A stretch of DNA of 9,066 nt, taken from Chloroflexota bacterium (GTDB lineage Bacteria; Chloroflexota; Dehalococcoidia; SM23-28-2; HRBIN24). The stretch covers positions 1 through 9,066 of the forward strand of contig JAUQPQ010000068.1 of the NCBI GenBank assembly GCA_030550295.1, written 5' to 3'. Each line of letters opens with the position of its first letter. Within the stretch, counting starts at the first letter, position 1. The notes below the pieces were generated by a model that saw only the letters and a list, made by a program, of their open reading frames with translations, was not told the origin of the DNA and made no database searches. Shown piece after piece: positions 1 to 6,797 of this stretch. The position numbers were made by a program, and so were the translations under genes.

Positions 1-476
1 ACCATTTGGAGGAGGCGCCCTACAACCCGCCCAACGTGCAACAGCCTCACCCTCCCATCTACATCGGCGGTGGAGGCGAGAGGAGGACGTTGCGCATAGC
101 TGCCCAGTATGCCGATGCCATGAACGTGTTCGGTTCCCCAGAGGAGGTGGCCCATAAGGTAGAAGTGCTACGCCGCCATTGTCAGGAGGTGGGCCGTGAC
201 CCTGCCCAAATTCGCATCACTGTTACCCTGCCTTTTTTACCCACCGAAGACGAAGAGCGCATAGGGCGCATGGTGGCGGGGATGTCAGCCTATCAGGGGA
301 TCAGTCAGGAGCAGGCCCGTAGGCGCATCTTGGCTGGCTCCTTCTCCCAGATGCGTGAGCACCTGGCCCACTATGCCCAGTTAGGGGTTCAAGAGGTCTT
401 CCTTCAGCCCTTTATCCGCCTCCAACCTGAGCCATTCCTACGGTTCTCAGAAGAGGTTATCGCCCCCTTTTCCTAA
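1..476 (+). CDS. LLM-class F420-dependent oxidoreductase, C-terminal part (Rv1855c-like); 5' end outside window
   Basis: Partial gene: the reading frame is open from the first full codon (base 3) to TAA at 474-476, giving about 157 residues, roughly the C-terminal half of a luciferase-like TIM-barrel enzyme. What is seen: the stretch PPIYIGGGGERRTLRIAAQY around residues 17-36 of the visible part, followed by ADAMN and a helix with SPEEVAHKVEVLRRHCQEVGRDP. From family knowledge, the IGGGGERRTLR...ADA(C/M)N block is typical of the F420-dependent LLM subfamily related to Rv1855c, soluble enzymes that transfer hydride between coenzyme F420 and an unknown small substrate. The FMN-dependent alternative cannot be excluded, because the N-terminal cofactor region is missing. 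The TTG at 6-8 is only an internal codon. The next gene follows within 10-52 bases on the same strand, so co-transcription is possible, but no functional link to copper export is evident. Confidence 0.85.
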   Translation, partial: HLEEAPYNPPNVQQPHPPIYIGGGGERRTLRIAAQYADAMNVFGSPEEVAHKVEVLRRHCQEVGRDPAQIRITVTLPFLPTEDEERIGRMVAGMSAYQGISQEQARRRILAGSFSQMREHLAHYAQLGVQEVFLQPFIRLQPEPFLRFSEEVIAPFS

Positions 477-511
477 AGGCGAGCTTTTGGCCCCTTCCGC
501 AGGCCCTTCGG

Positions 512-520
512 TGATAGAAT
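512..520 (+). promoter_or_regulatory. Possible extended -10 box directly before copA ATG
   Basis: The sequence TG-A-TAGAAT reads as an extended -10 element (TG at 512-513, hexamer at 515-520, five of six matches to TATAAT). It ends eight bases before the ATG at 529, so transcription from it would begin at or just before the start codon, giving a leaderless or nearly leaderless copA message. There is no convincing -35 box at normal spacing, and no CsoR-type or CueR-type operator was recognised. Chance occurrence is quite possible. Confidence 0.25.
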
Positions 521-528
521 GCTACCGG

Positions 529-3069
529 ATGGGCCAGCAGAAGCTTTCAGTCCCCATAGTGGGCATGACGTGTGCCGCCTGTGTAGCCCGGGTGGAGAGG
601 GCCCTCAGACGGGTCCCTGGCGTGGCCGATGTGACGGTACATTTAGGTTCTTCCCAGGCGACCCTTGTGCTGGAAGACGAAGTAAGCATCTTGGAGATCC
701 AGCAGGCGGTAAAGGATGCTGGTTATGATGTGCCCGTCGCCACCGTCCGCTTGCTGGCGACAAGGGCGGCCGGGGCTCCCGAATCCCTTCAGGAGGCGTT
801 GGGCTTTTTGCCTGGGGTCGTCCGGGTAGAGGCAGGGCCTAAGGGGGAGATACTCGTCTCATATCTGGAGCAGGTGACCTCTCTGGCGGCTATCAAGAGG
901 GCTCTCAGAGAGGGGGGTTACCAGGTAGCGCAGGCAGGGGAGGAGACGGCCCTAGAACAGGAGAGGCGGGCCCACCAAGAGGAGATAAGGCGGCAGTGGC
1001 TGAACCTCTTAATGGCTGCCATCTTGGCCCTTTTCGTGATGTTGGGCTCCTTCCGCGACCTGTGGGGGCTAGAGAGGATAGTACCTGCTCCCCTGGCCAA
1101 CAAATGGGTGCTTTTTGGGCTCACCGTCCCGCTGATGGTGGGGCCGGCCCGGCAGTTCTTCGTTCAGAGCTTCAAGGGGATGCGCCAGGGCGCCGTAGAT
1201 ATGAACCTACTGTACGCTACTGGCATCGGTGCTGCCTTCCTCATAGCCGTCATCAACACGGCTTGGCCCGAGGCCGGCTTTGGCGGAGAGGATCTCGTCT
1301 TCTATGAATCGGCGGCCTTCCTTACCCTGTTCATCGTTTTGGGGCGCTATCTGGAGGCCCTCACCCGGGGCCGCACCTCTGAGGCTGTGCGGCGCCTTTT
1401 AGAGCTGCGGCCTCGCCGGGCCCGAATAGTCCGGGAAGGGGAAGAGGTAGAGATCCCAGCTGATGAAGTGGAAGTAGGTGACATATGCCTAGTGCGTCCC
1501 GGAGAGGCGGTGCCTGTAGATGGGGTGGTGGTAGAAGGTTTTTCGGCGGTGGACGAATCGCTGGTGACGGGCGAGAGCGTCCCCGTAGAGAAGGCCCCTG
1601 GAGATACGGTTATTGGGGGGACGATAAACCGCATGGGGGCCTTCAAGATGCGTGCCACGCACGTGGGCAGCGAGACCACCTTGGCCCAGATCATCCGTTT
1701 AGTGGAGGAGGCCCAGGCCCGGCGCGCCCCCATACAACGCCTAGCCGATTGGGTAGCCGGGCACTTTATCCTTGGAGTGCATGCGTTGGCCATCTTCGTC
1801 TTCCTCTTCTGGTTCTTCTGGGGCTATGGGCAGTGGTTCCAACCCCAAAGCCGCCTCCTCTTAGGGGCTGGGGAGATGGGGCAGATGGGGGCCTTCGGCT
1901 TCGCCTTCCTCATGTCGGTGACGGTGCTAGTTATTTCTTGCCCTTGTGCTGTAGGCCTGGCTACCCCAGCAGCGGTTATGGCTGGCTCAGGTATCGCTGC
2001 CACTAACGGAATCCTTTTCCGGGGGGCCGATGCCGTAGAGATGGCGAGCCGCCTAGATACGGTGGTCTTCGACAAGACGGGCACTCTCACCATGGGCCGC
2101 CCCGTCTTGACTCGAACCCTGGCATTGGCTGGGAGGGGGGAAGAGGAGGTCTTGTGGTGGGCCTCTTTGGCCGAAAGGCGTTCGGAGCATCCTCTCGCCC
2201 AGGCGGTTATAGAGGCGGCCAGAGCCCAGAACCTAGATCCTCCTGAGCCTGAGATGTTCCAGGCCTTACCTGGCCTAGGGGTAGAGGCTTCCTGGCAGGG
2301 CCATTCGGTTCTGCTGGGCAATCGCTCCCTTATGGCCCAGCGTCAGGTAGATATCTCCCCCCTAGAAGGGGAAGCAGGGCAGCTAGAGGAAGAGGGCCAT
2401 ACCCTGCTTTTTGTGGCCGTAGACGGCCGGGCCCTGGGGCTTCTGGCCGCATCCGATGCCATCAAGCCTACATCCCACCTGGCGATAAGGGAACTAAAGG
2501 CCATGGGCCTCAGGGTGGCGATGCTTACAGGCGATAACCGGCGCACCGCAACTGCCGTGGCCCTTCGATTAGGGATAGATGAGGTGCTAGCCGAGGTGAA
2601 GCCAGAAGAGAAGGCGCGCACCATCCAACAGTTGCAGTCCCAGGGCCGTCGGGTGGCCATGGTGGGCGATGGCATTAATGATGCCCCTGCCTTGGCCCAG
2701 GCCGACGTAGGGATAGCCCTGGGTTCGGGCACCGATATAGCTAAAGAGGCGGGCCACATAATCCTGGTGAGGGATGACCCCTTAGATGTAGTAGCAGCCG
2801 TCCAGACGGCCCACTTCACCATGCGCAAGGTTAAGCAGAACCTCCTCTGGGCCTTTGCCTACAACACCGTTGCTATACCTGTAGCAGCAGGTGTCCTTTA
2901 TCCCCTTACTGGGCGTCTTGTAGGGCCTGAGGTGGCGGCCCTCCTCATGGCCTTGAGCTCCCTCTCCGTAAGCCTCAACTCCGCCAGCATGCGGGGATGG
3001 CGGCCGCCCGTGAGGCGTAAGGAAACGGAGGTCACTGCCAGACCGGCTACTGCCCAGGAGGTGGCGTGA
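529..3069 (+). CDS. copA: Cu(I)-exporting P1B-1-type ATPase CopA
   Basis: Inner-membrane pump that exports Cu(I) at the cost of ATP; 846 residues from the ATG at 529. Order of parts: an N-terminal heavy-metal-binding domain with GMTCAAC (residues 12-18); a second fold-like repeat at about 73-134 with no CxxC; about eight membrane helices (near 157-176, 193-211, 225-244, 257-276, 413-433, 455-475, 775-795, 800-820); actuator motif TGES (347-350); the ion-site CPC (471-473); phosphorylation motif DKTGT with Asp515; the nucleotide-domain His-Pro (554-555); and the hinge GDGINDAP (713-720). YN (778-779) in helix 7 and MxxSS (807-811) in helix 8, with CPC, are the P1B-1 signature for Cu(I) or Ag(I), against Zn/Cd/Pb pumps. 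All catalytic residues are present. Start choice: TTG at 487 is in frame and has AAAGG seven bases upstream, but the ATG at 529 places the metal motif at the usual distance from the N terminus. No CsoR or CopZ gene is visible nearby. Confidence 0.95.
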   Translation: MGQQKLSVPIVGMTCAACVARVERALRRVPGVADVTVHLGSSQATLVLEDEVSILEIQQAVKDAGYDVPVATVRLLATRAAGAPESLQEALGFLPGVVRVEAGPKGEILVSYLEQVTSLAAIKRALREGGYQVAQAGEETALEQERRAHQEEIRRQWLNLLMAAILALFVMLGSFRDLWGLERIVPAPLANKWVLFGLTVPLMVGPARQFFVQSFKGMRQGAVDMNLLYATGIGAAFLIAVINTAWPEAGFGGEDLVFYESAAFLTLFIVLGRYLEALTRGRTSEAVRRLLELRPRRARIVREGEEVEIPADEVEVGDICLVRPGEAVPVDGVVVEGFSAVDESLVTGESVPVEKAPGDTVIGGTINRMGAFKMRATHVGSETTLAQIIRLVEEAQARRAPIQRLADWVAGHFILGVHALAIFVFLFWFFWGYGQWFQPQSRLLLGAGEMGQMGAFGFAFLMSVTVLVISCPCAVGLATPAAVMAGSGIAATNGILFRGADAVEMASRLDTVVFDKTGTLTMGRPVLTRTLALAGRGEEEVLWWASLAERRSEHPLAQAVIEAARAQNLDPPEPEMFQALPGLGVEASWQGHSVLLGNRSLMAQRQVDISPLEGEAGQLEEEGHTLLFVAVDGRALGLLAASDAIKPTSHLAIRELKAMGLRVAMLTGDNRRTATAVALRLGIDEVLAEVKPEEKARTIQQLQSQGRRVAMVGDGINDAPALAQADVGIALGSGTDIAKEAGHIILVRDDPLDVVAAVQTAHFTMRKVKQNLLWAFAYNTVAIPVAAGVLYPLTGRLVGPEVAALLMALSSLSVSLNSASMRGWRPPVRRKETEVTARPATAQEVA
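3056..3061 (+). promoter_or_regulatory. AGGAGG ribosome-binding site inside the end of copA
   Basis: A perfect AGGAGG, encoded within the last codons of copA, sits nine bases before a TTG at 3071. It has no use for copA itself and decides the start of the small membrane protein that follows. Spacing is within the normal range for efficient initiation, and its position in the copA tail suggests translational coupling. Confidence 0.6.
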
Positions 3070-3070
3070 G

Positions 3071-3250
3071 TTGGCTTGGGGCTTAACATTGCTTCTGGCC
3101 CTAATGGCAGCAGGCGCCTTTATACTAGCTACCCTCGCTGGAGACTACGGATGGGGCGTAAGGGTAGGTGGGGCCGCCTGGGTGGGCTTCTTGTCCTCCA
3201 TCGTCCTAAGCCCCATCGTGGCATCTTTCGTGCATAAAAGGGGGCGATGA
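3071..3250 (+). CDS. Small two-helix membrane protein of unknown function, coupled to copA
   Basis: A 59-residue frame from TTG (3071-3073) to TGA (3248-3250), starting two bases after the copA stop codon and offset by one base from the copA frame. Not recognised as a known family. The predicted protein is hydrophobic: helix 1 about residues 4-24 (GLTLLLALMAAGAFILATLA), a short polar turn GDYGWGVR, helix 2 about residues 32-54 (GGAAWVGFLSSIVLSPIVAS), then a basic tail HKRGR. That two-helix hairpin, the strong AGGAGG at 3056-3061 and the tight spacing are what support it as a real gene rather than random open frame. An internal ATG (3104) would remove half of helix 1 and is unlikely to be the start. 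By position it could be a CopA accessory or an unrelated envelope protein; no copper-binding Cys or Met/His cluster is visible in it (only the initiator Met, Met12 and one His). Function is not assigned. Confidence 0.6.
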   Translation: MAWGLTLLLALMAAGAFILATLAGDYGWGVRVGGAAWVGFLSSIVLSPIVASFVHKRGR

Positions 3251-3286
3251 AGGCCGGGACCTTGCTATGATAATAGGCGGCTTCCA
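3251..3286. other. Short convergent intergenic gap, no clear terminator
   Basis: These 36 bases separate the end of the plus-strand block from the end of the minus-strand operon. Only weak four-base inverted repeats (AAGG/CCTT, AGGC/GCCT) are visible and there is no T-run on either strand, so I cannot support an intrinsic terminator. Convergent transcripts may overlap or depend on Rho. Confidence 0.5.
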
Positions 3287-4423
3287 CTAAGGCCTGAGGC
3301 GGTAGATATTCTGGGCATCCGAGAAGTACAGATAGCCATCGGGCCCTTCTTTAATGTCTAAGGCGCAGGGGAAACTTGTCTCCTCTGGTTGGATGACTTT
3401 ACGTCCTCCCTTACGGAGCTCTTCCAGTTGCTGGGCGGGAACACGCCAGAGCCTTCTTGCGTTCCAGGTGCAGAAGAAGAGGTCGCCGTAGAAGGGGAGA
3501 GCTTCGCCCCGATACAAGGCTATCCCTGTAGGGGCCAGGGAATGTGTCCCGCTATCAAACACCGGGTCTATTAACGATGGCATCCCTGCTAGGCCTGATA
3601 CCTGGGGCCATCCGTAATTGCCTCCGGGGACGATGCGGTTGAGTTCGTCGTGACCGCTGGGTCCATTGTCGGTAGCCCACAGCTCTCCTGTGGCCCTGTC
3701 CTGGGCGATGCCAAAGACGTTACGCAGTCCATAGGCATACACGGGCGAGCCTGGGAAGGGGTTGTTAGGGGGCAGTGAGCCATCGGGGTTGATGCGCAGG
3801 ATGGCGCCGTGGGGAGTATAGGGGTCTTGGGCCATCTGGGGGCTTTCGGCATCGCCTAGGGTGATGAGGAGGGTACCGTCAGGCAAAAAGAGGAGGCGTC
3901 CGCCATTGTGGCAGCATCTGGGTCCTGCTGGTAGGTTGTCTTGCACCACAACCATGCTCACCGCCTTGTTGCCCTCAAGGCGCAGCCTTACCACTCGCTG
4001 GCCTAAGGGTCTGCCGTTGGGCCCTGGAAAAGTGTAGAAGGCATAAATATAGGGCTCTTGGGGGAAGTTGGGGTGGAGGGCAAGGCCTAAAAGGCCATGC
4101 TCCGAGTAACCTGGGGGACGGGCCACTGGCAAAGTGGTCACCGGCTCATCTAGAAGGCGCCCTTCGGGAGAGATTACCCTTATGGTTCCCCCTTGCTCAG
4201 CGAAAAAGAGGCGACCGTCGGGGGAAGGGGCCAAGGCTACAGGCATATCAACCCCTCGTGCGATCACCTCCAATGCGGGTAAGGTGGGAGATGGAGCAGG
4301 AGACGAAGCTTGTCCTGGGGTGGTGTCGTCGTCTTGGGGAGGGGTGCCACCTCCCTGGCAGGCCATGCTCACCAAGAGCAATGCCCAAGCCAACAACTTA
4401 GCCCTGGCAAGCCAAGGGGTCAT
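3287..4423 (-). CDS. PQQ-dependent sugar dehydrogenase (GSDH-type beta-propeller), predicted lipoprotein
   Basis: Predicted extracytoplasmic enzyme of the glucose/sorbosone dehydrogenase family, which oxidises aldose sugars with pyrroloquinoline quinone; 378 residues, usual length for soluble aldose dehydrogenases. An N-terminal hydrophobic segment (about 8-21) ends at Cys22 in VSMAC, a poor but plausible lipobox, followed by a Gly/Pro/Asp/Ser-rich linker (23-50) typical of a tethered protein. The propeller then shows GLLGLALHPNFP (110-121), HNGGRLLFLPDGTLLITLGD (172-191) with the likely catalytic base His172, YGLRN with Arg234, GPSGHDELN (254-262) and GGNYGWP (267-273). Two adjacent cysteines (170-171) precede His172. 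The ATG overlaps the stop of the upstream MFS gene by four bases (ATGA), so it is the last gene of the minus-strand operon. The true substrate is unknown and no PQQ synthesis genes are in the window; PQQ dependence is by family. Confidence 0.88.
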   Translation of the reverse strand: MTPWLARAKLLAWALLLVSMACQGGGTPPQDDDTTPGQASSPAPSPTLPALEVIARGVDMPVALAPSPDGRLFFAEQGGTIRVISPEGRLLDEPVTTLPVARPPGYSEHGLLGLALHPNFPQEPYIYAFYTFPGPNGRPLGQRVVRLRLEGNKAVSMVVVQDNLPAGPRCCHNGGRLLFLPDGTLLITLGDAESPQMAQDPYTPHGAILRINPDGSLPPNNPFPGSPVYAYGLRNVFGIAQDRATGELWATDNGPSGHDELNRIVPGGNYGWPQVSGLAGMPSLIDPVFDSGTHSLAPTGIALYRGEALPFYGDLFFCTWNARRLWRVPAQQLEELRKGGRKVIQPEETSFPCALDIKEGPDGYLYFSDAQNIYRLRP

Positions 4424-5760
4424 GCCTTAGCCTCGGCCAGCCCCCAGCGTTGGAGCAGCCAAAAGTTTATCAAGGCGGCCAATCCCAGGCCCAAAGCAAT
4501 GATGAGCAGCGTCAGCACGATTCCTGGCAGGCCTGTAAAGGCGTCCAAAACATCGGTGATAGCGCCGATCAGTATAACGGGAAGGAGAGAGACCGACTGG
4601 GATATGATGCCCTGAGCCGTGAAGATGCGCCCTCGCATATTCTGGGGGGCCCGCTCATGCAGGACGGTCTGGGCAGGAGCATTGAGGAAGGCATAGCAAA
4701 GGCCCAAAGGCCCGGCAAAGACCATTGTAAGGAGCTGAAGCAAGGACAGGCCCAGCAAATCTTGAGGGTTGAGAGGACGGGGTGCCCGCTCCATGAAGTA
4801 CGCAATTGGCTGCACCAAGGCCAGCATCAGGAGAGAGAAGGCGATACCCAAGAGCCCCATTGGCACTAGCTTCTCCTTCCCAAAGTTCCTGGCTGCCCAT
4901 GGCAGCAGACGTAGGCCTATGAGGGCTCCTATCCCGGTGGGGGCAAAGATGAAAGCAGCGTTGGCAGGCGAAACGTTGAGGATGTCCTTCGTGTAGCGGG
5001 GCATGAGGGTAACGAAGAGGAGGACCAGGGTATTGCCAATAGTTAGCTGCACCAACGCCAAAATAGTGGCCCGGTCCTGGACGAGGAGCTGGAGGGCCTG
5101 CGACAGCTCCCTGCGCAGGCCCACCCAAGATGTCTCCTTCTCCCCTCCGCCCCTCTCCCTTAAAGGGAGGGCAGCCAGGGCCACCAGGGCGAACATGGCG
5201 CTGGCCATCATGAACATCGCTTCGTCCCCTTTATCTCCTCCCAACCTCAGCACCAAAGGGGCCAAGATCACCAGCCCCACAAATTGGGCCCCCATTAAGG
5301 TGAAGTTGTAGAGGCTATTAGCGCTAACGAGGCGCTCTTTGGGCACTAAGGTGCCGATGAGGGCCATAACGGCAGCGTTGAAGAGAAGGGTCCCCACTGC
5401 TAGCGGCAGGGCCAGCAAGTACACTGTCCACAGGTATCCGTGGACAACGATAAGGGCCCCGCAGGCAAGAGCCCTTATAGCGTTTACTGCCCAGAGCACC
5501 TGGGCCTTCTCCCACCGGTCTAGAAGTACACCTGCCAAGGGGCCCACTAAAACCGTAGGCAAGACGAACAAGAGGAGAAGCAAGCTCGTCTGGGTGCTGG
5601 AGCCGGTAACTTTAAGGATGACCACCAGCAAGGTGAATAGGACGGCATTATAGGCGACCTGGGCCGTCCCGTGGGCTAGCCACAGGCTTAGGAACGCCCT
5701 GTCACCCAGAAGTGGCGCTGATGGTGGGGCAACCCCCAATCGGAAGGACGAGGGGTTCAC
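4420..5760 (-). CDS. MFS transporter, MFS_3/EntS-like drug or metabolite exporter
   Basis: Integral membrane protein of 446 residues with about twelve predicted hydrophobic helices, matching major facilitator proteins. Motif A is present between helices 2 and 3 as GPLAGVLLDRWEK (73-85), with the conserved Gly, Asp and Arg. A second family mark is the MRGRIF loop before the last helices, seen in the EntS/MefA-like branch that exports siderophores, macrolides and other small molecules by proton antiport. Substrate cannot be read from the sequence. It begins with GTG, and that GTG shares bases with the TGA of the DUF951 gene (GTGA overlap); its own stop overlaps the next ATG in the same way. This indicates translational coupling in the pyrF-led operon. 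There is a longer cytoplasmic loop between the two halves (around RERGGGEKETSWVGL), as expected for a 6+6 transporter. Confidence 0.87.
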   Translation of the reverse strand: MNPSSFRLGVAPPSAPLLGDRAFLSLWLAHGTAQVAYNAVLFTLLVVILKVTGSSTQTSLLLLLFVLPTVLVGPLAGVLLDRWEKAQVLWAVNAIRALACGALIVVHGYLWTVYLLALPLAVGTLLFNAAVMALIGTLVPKERLVSANSLYNFTLMGAQFVGLVILAPLVLRLGGDKGDEAMFMMASAMFALVALAALPLRERGGGEKETSWVGLRRELSQALQLLVQDRATILALVQLTIGNTLVLLFVTLMPRYTKDILNVSPANAAFIFAPTGIGALIGLRLLPWAARNFGKEKLVPMGLLGIAFSLLMLALVQPIAYFMERAPRPLNPQDLLGLSLLQLLTMVFAGPLGLCYAFLNAPAQTVLHERAPQNMRGRIFTAQGIISQSVSLLPVILIGAITDVLDAFTGLPGIVLTLLIIALGLGLAALINFWLLQRWGLAEAKA

Positions 5761-5960
5761 CTGCTAGGCTCCCTCTCTTCGGGGGATCTGCTCAGGACTT
5801 GCCTCAGGCGACGGTCTAGCTGGCTAGGGGTTAGGAGGATGCGTCTACCACATCTCAGGCAACGCAGCCCTATGTCTGCCCCTGTGCGCACCACCTCCCA
5901 GCGGTCTTCGCCACAGGGGTGAGGCTTTCGCAACTGGACTACATCACCCAGCGCCAGCAT
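5757..5960 (-). CDS. DUF951 family small putative zinc-binding protein
   Basis: Complete 67-residue cytoplasmic protein that matches the DUF951 pattern: an N-terminal MLALGDVVQLRKPHPCG, then WEVVRTGADIGLRCLRCGR. His14, Cys16, Cys34 and Cys37 form a plausible zinc site (PHPCG plus CxxC), with a small beta-rich fold and a charged C-terminal helix. The family is common in Firmicutes and Chloroflexota and has no established function; a nucleic-acid or ribosome-linked role is only a guess from its zinc-ribbon-like look. The ATG lies inside the end of pyrF (17-base overlap), preceded by AGGGGAG two bases before the start, which is close but usable. Its TGA overlaps the GTG of the MFS gene. The length agrees with the family, and the conserved residues make it a confident real gene despite its size. 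Confidence 0.88.
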   Translation of the reverse strand: MLALGDVVQLRKPHPCGEDRWEVVRTGADIGLRCLRCGRRILLTPSQLDRRLRQVLSRSPEEREPSR

Positions 5961-6771
5961 ATCTCCCCTGGCCTATGGCCTCCTGCCGTGCTCTCCAGAT
6001 GGCGTCACGCAGCTCCTGGGCCCGGCGTCGGGCCCCTCGAGGGGAGAGGGGGCCCGACTCGTCGAACAGGACGCGGCGGCCAGCCACTATGATGACGCCT
6101 CCCCCCTCCTCGTCTAGCCCTGCTGCGACGGCTGCCTGCACGTCTCCCCCCTGTGGCCCTATCCCTGGCACCAGGATAGGCATCTCGGGGCAGAGACGGC
6201 GAACGGCCTTTATATCGCCAGGTGCGGTAGCCCCCATCACCAGGCCGCCGTTGCCCCGGTCTAAGGAGCGCACCATCTCTACCACCGCCCAGAAAAAGGC
6301 CCGACCATCGGCAAGGGGGAGGAGTTGGAGCTGGTCGGCCCCTGGATTAGAGCCCCTACACCACACGAATATCCCCCTGTCATGGTACTGGAAGAAGGGC
6401 TCCAAGGTATCAGGGCCGCCGTAGGGGTTGACGGTGACGGCATCGAATCCGTACACCTCAAAGAGGGCCCTTGCATACAGGCGTGCCACGTGGGGGACAT
6501 CGCCCCGTTTGGCATCGGCGATGATGGGGATGTGGCCTGGTATAGAGGCCAACGACTCTATCATCACGTTCATACCTGAAGGCCCTAAGGCCTCGAAGAA
6601 TGCCAGGTTCGCCTTATAACAGCAGACGAGGTCTAAAGTGGCCTCAATGACTTTTTGCAAAAAGGAGGGGATATGGTGCCCGGACAAAAGGTCAGGGTCG
6701 GGGTCGAGGCTTATGCATAGGAGGCTCTGGTTGCTTTGTTGTGCCGCCTGGAGGCGACGACGGAAGGACAT
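5944..6771 (-). CDS. pyrF: Orotidine 5'-phosphate decarboxylase, type 2 (PyrF)
   Basis: Catalyses decarboxylation of orotidine monophosphate to UMP, the last step of de novo pyrimidine synthesis; cytoplasmic (beta/alpha)8 barrel working as a dimer. 275 residues, the size of type-2 enzymes. Seen: LDPDPD with Asp23, YKANLAFFE with Lys53, the hallmark DAKRGD (86-91) with catalytic Lys88 and Asp91, VNPYGGPDTLEPF (114-126), LVMGATAP (177-184), VPGIGPQGG (201-209) and the phosphate-gripping GRR (231-233). The Asp-Lys-Asp-Lys charge network is complete. An oddity is Val95, where most family members have Thr four residues after the second Asp of the motif. It is the first gene of the four-gene minus-strand operon, headed by a good promoter at 6798-6827, and its stop lies inside the DUF951 gene. 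A purine-rich stretch (AAGGGGGGATAGG) precedes the ATG. Confidence 0.95.
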   Translation of the reverse strand: MSFRRRLQAAQQSNQSLLCISLDPDPDLLSGHHIPSFLQKVIEATLDLVCCYKANLAFFEALGPSGMNVMIESLASIPGHIPIIADAKRGDVPHVARLYARALFEVYGFDAVTVNPYGGPDTLEPFFQYHDRGIFVWCRGSNPGADQLQLLPLADGRAFFWAVVEMVRSLDRGNGGLVMGATAPGDIKAVRRLCPEMPILVPGIGPQGGDVQAAVAAGLDEEGGGVIIVAGRRVLFDESGPLSPRGARRRAQELRDAIWRARQEAIGQGRYAGAG

Positions 6772-6797
6772 GGCCTATCCCCCCTTATCGTGAGGCG

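Noticed and set aside
1347..2828. Long open frames on the minus strand across copA
   Set aside because: They are low-complexity Arg/Ser/Pro/Ala-rich translations with no family pattern, as expected opposite a GC-rich coding gene.
3263..3271. TGC-TATGAT, resembling an extended -10 promoter on the plus strand
   Set aside because: It lies between convergent genes, has no -35 box, and would only drive antisense RNA to the sugar dehydrogenase gene; likely chance in a short AT-rich gap.
4450..5653. Open frames on the plus strand across the MFS gene
   Set aside because: The minus-strand frame has continuous membrane helices and motif A; the plus-strand frames show no domain and are shadows.
6741..6797. 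Longer N terminus for ComB from GTG 6741
   Set aside because: It would overlap the start of pyrF, and its translation (MPPGGDDGRTWPIPPYREA) has no family resemblance; ATG 6798 or GTG 6804 fits ComB better.
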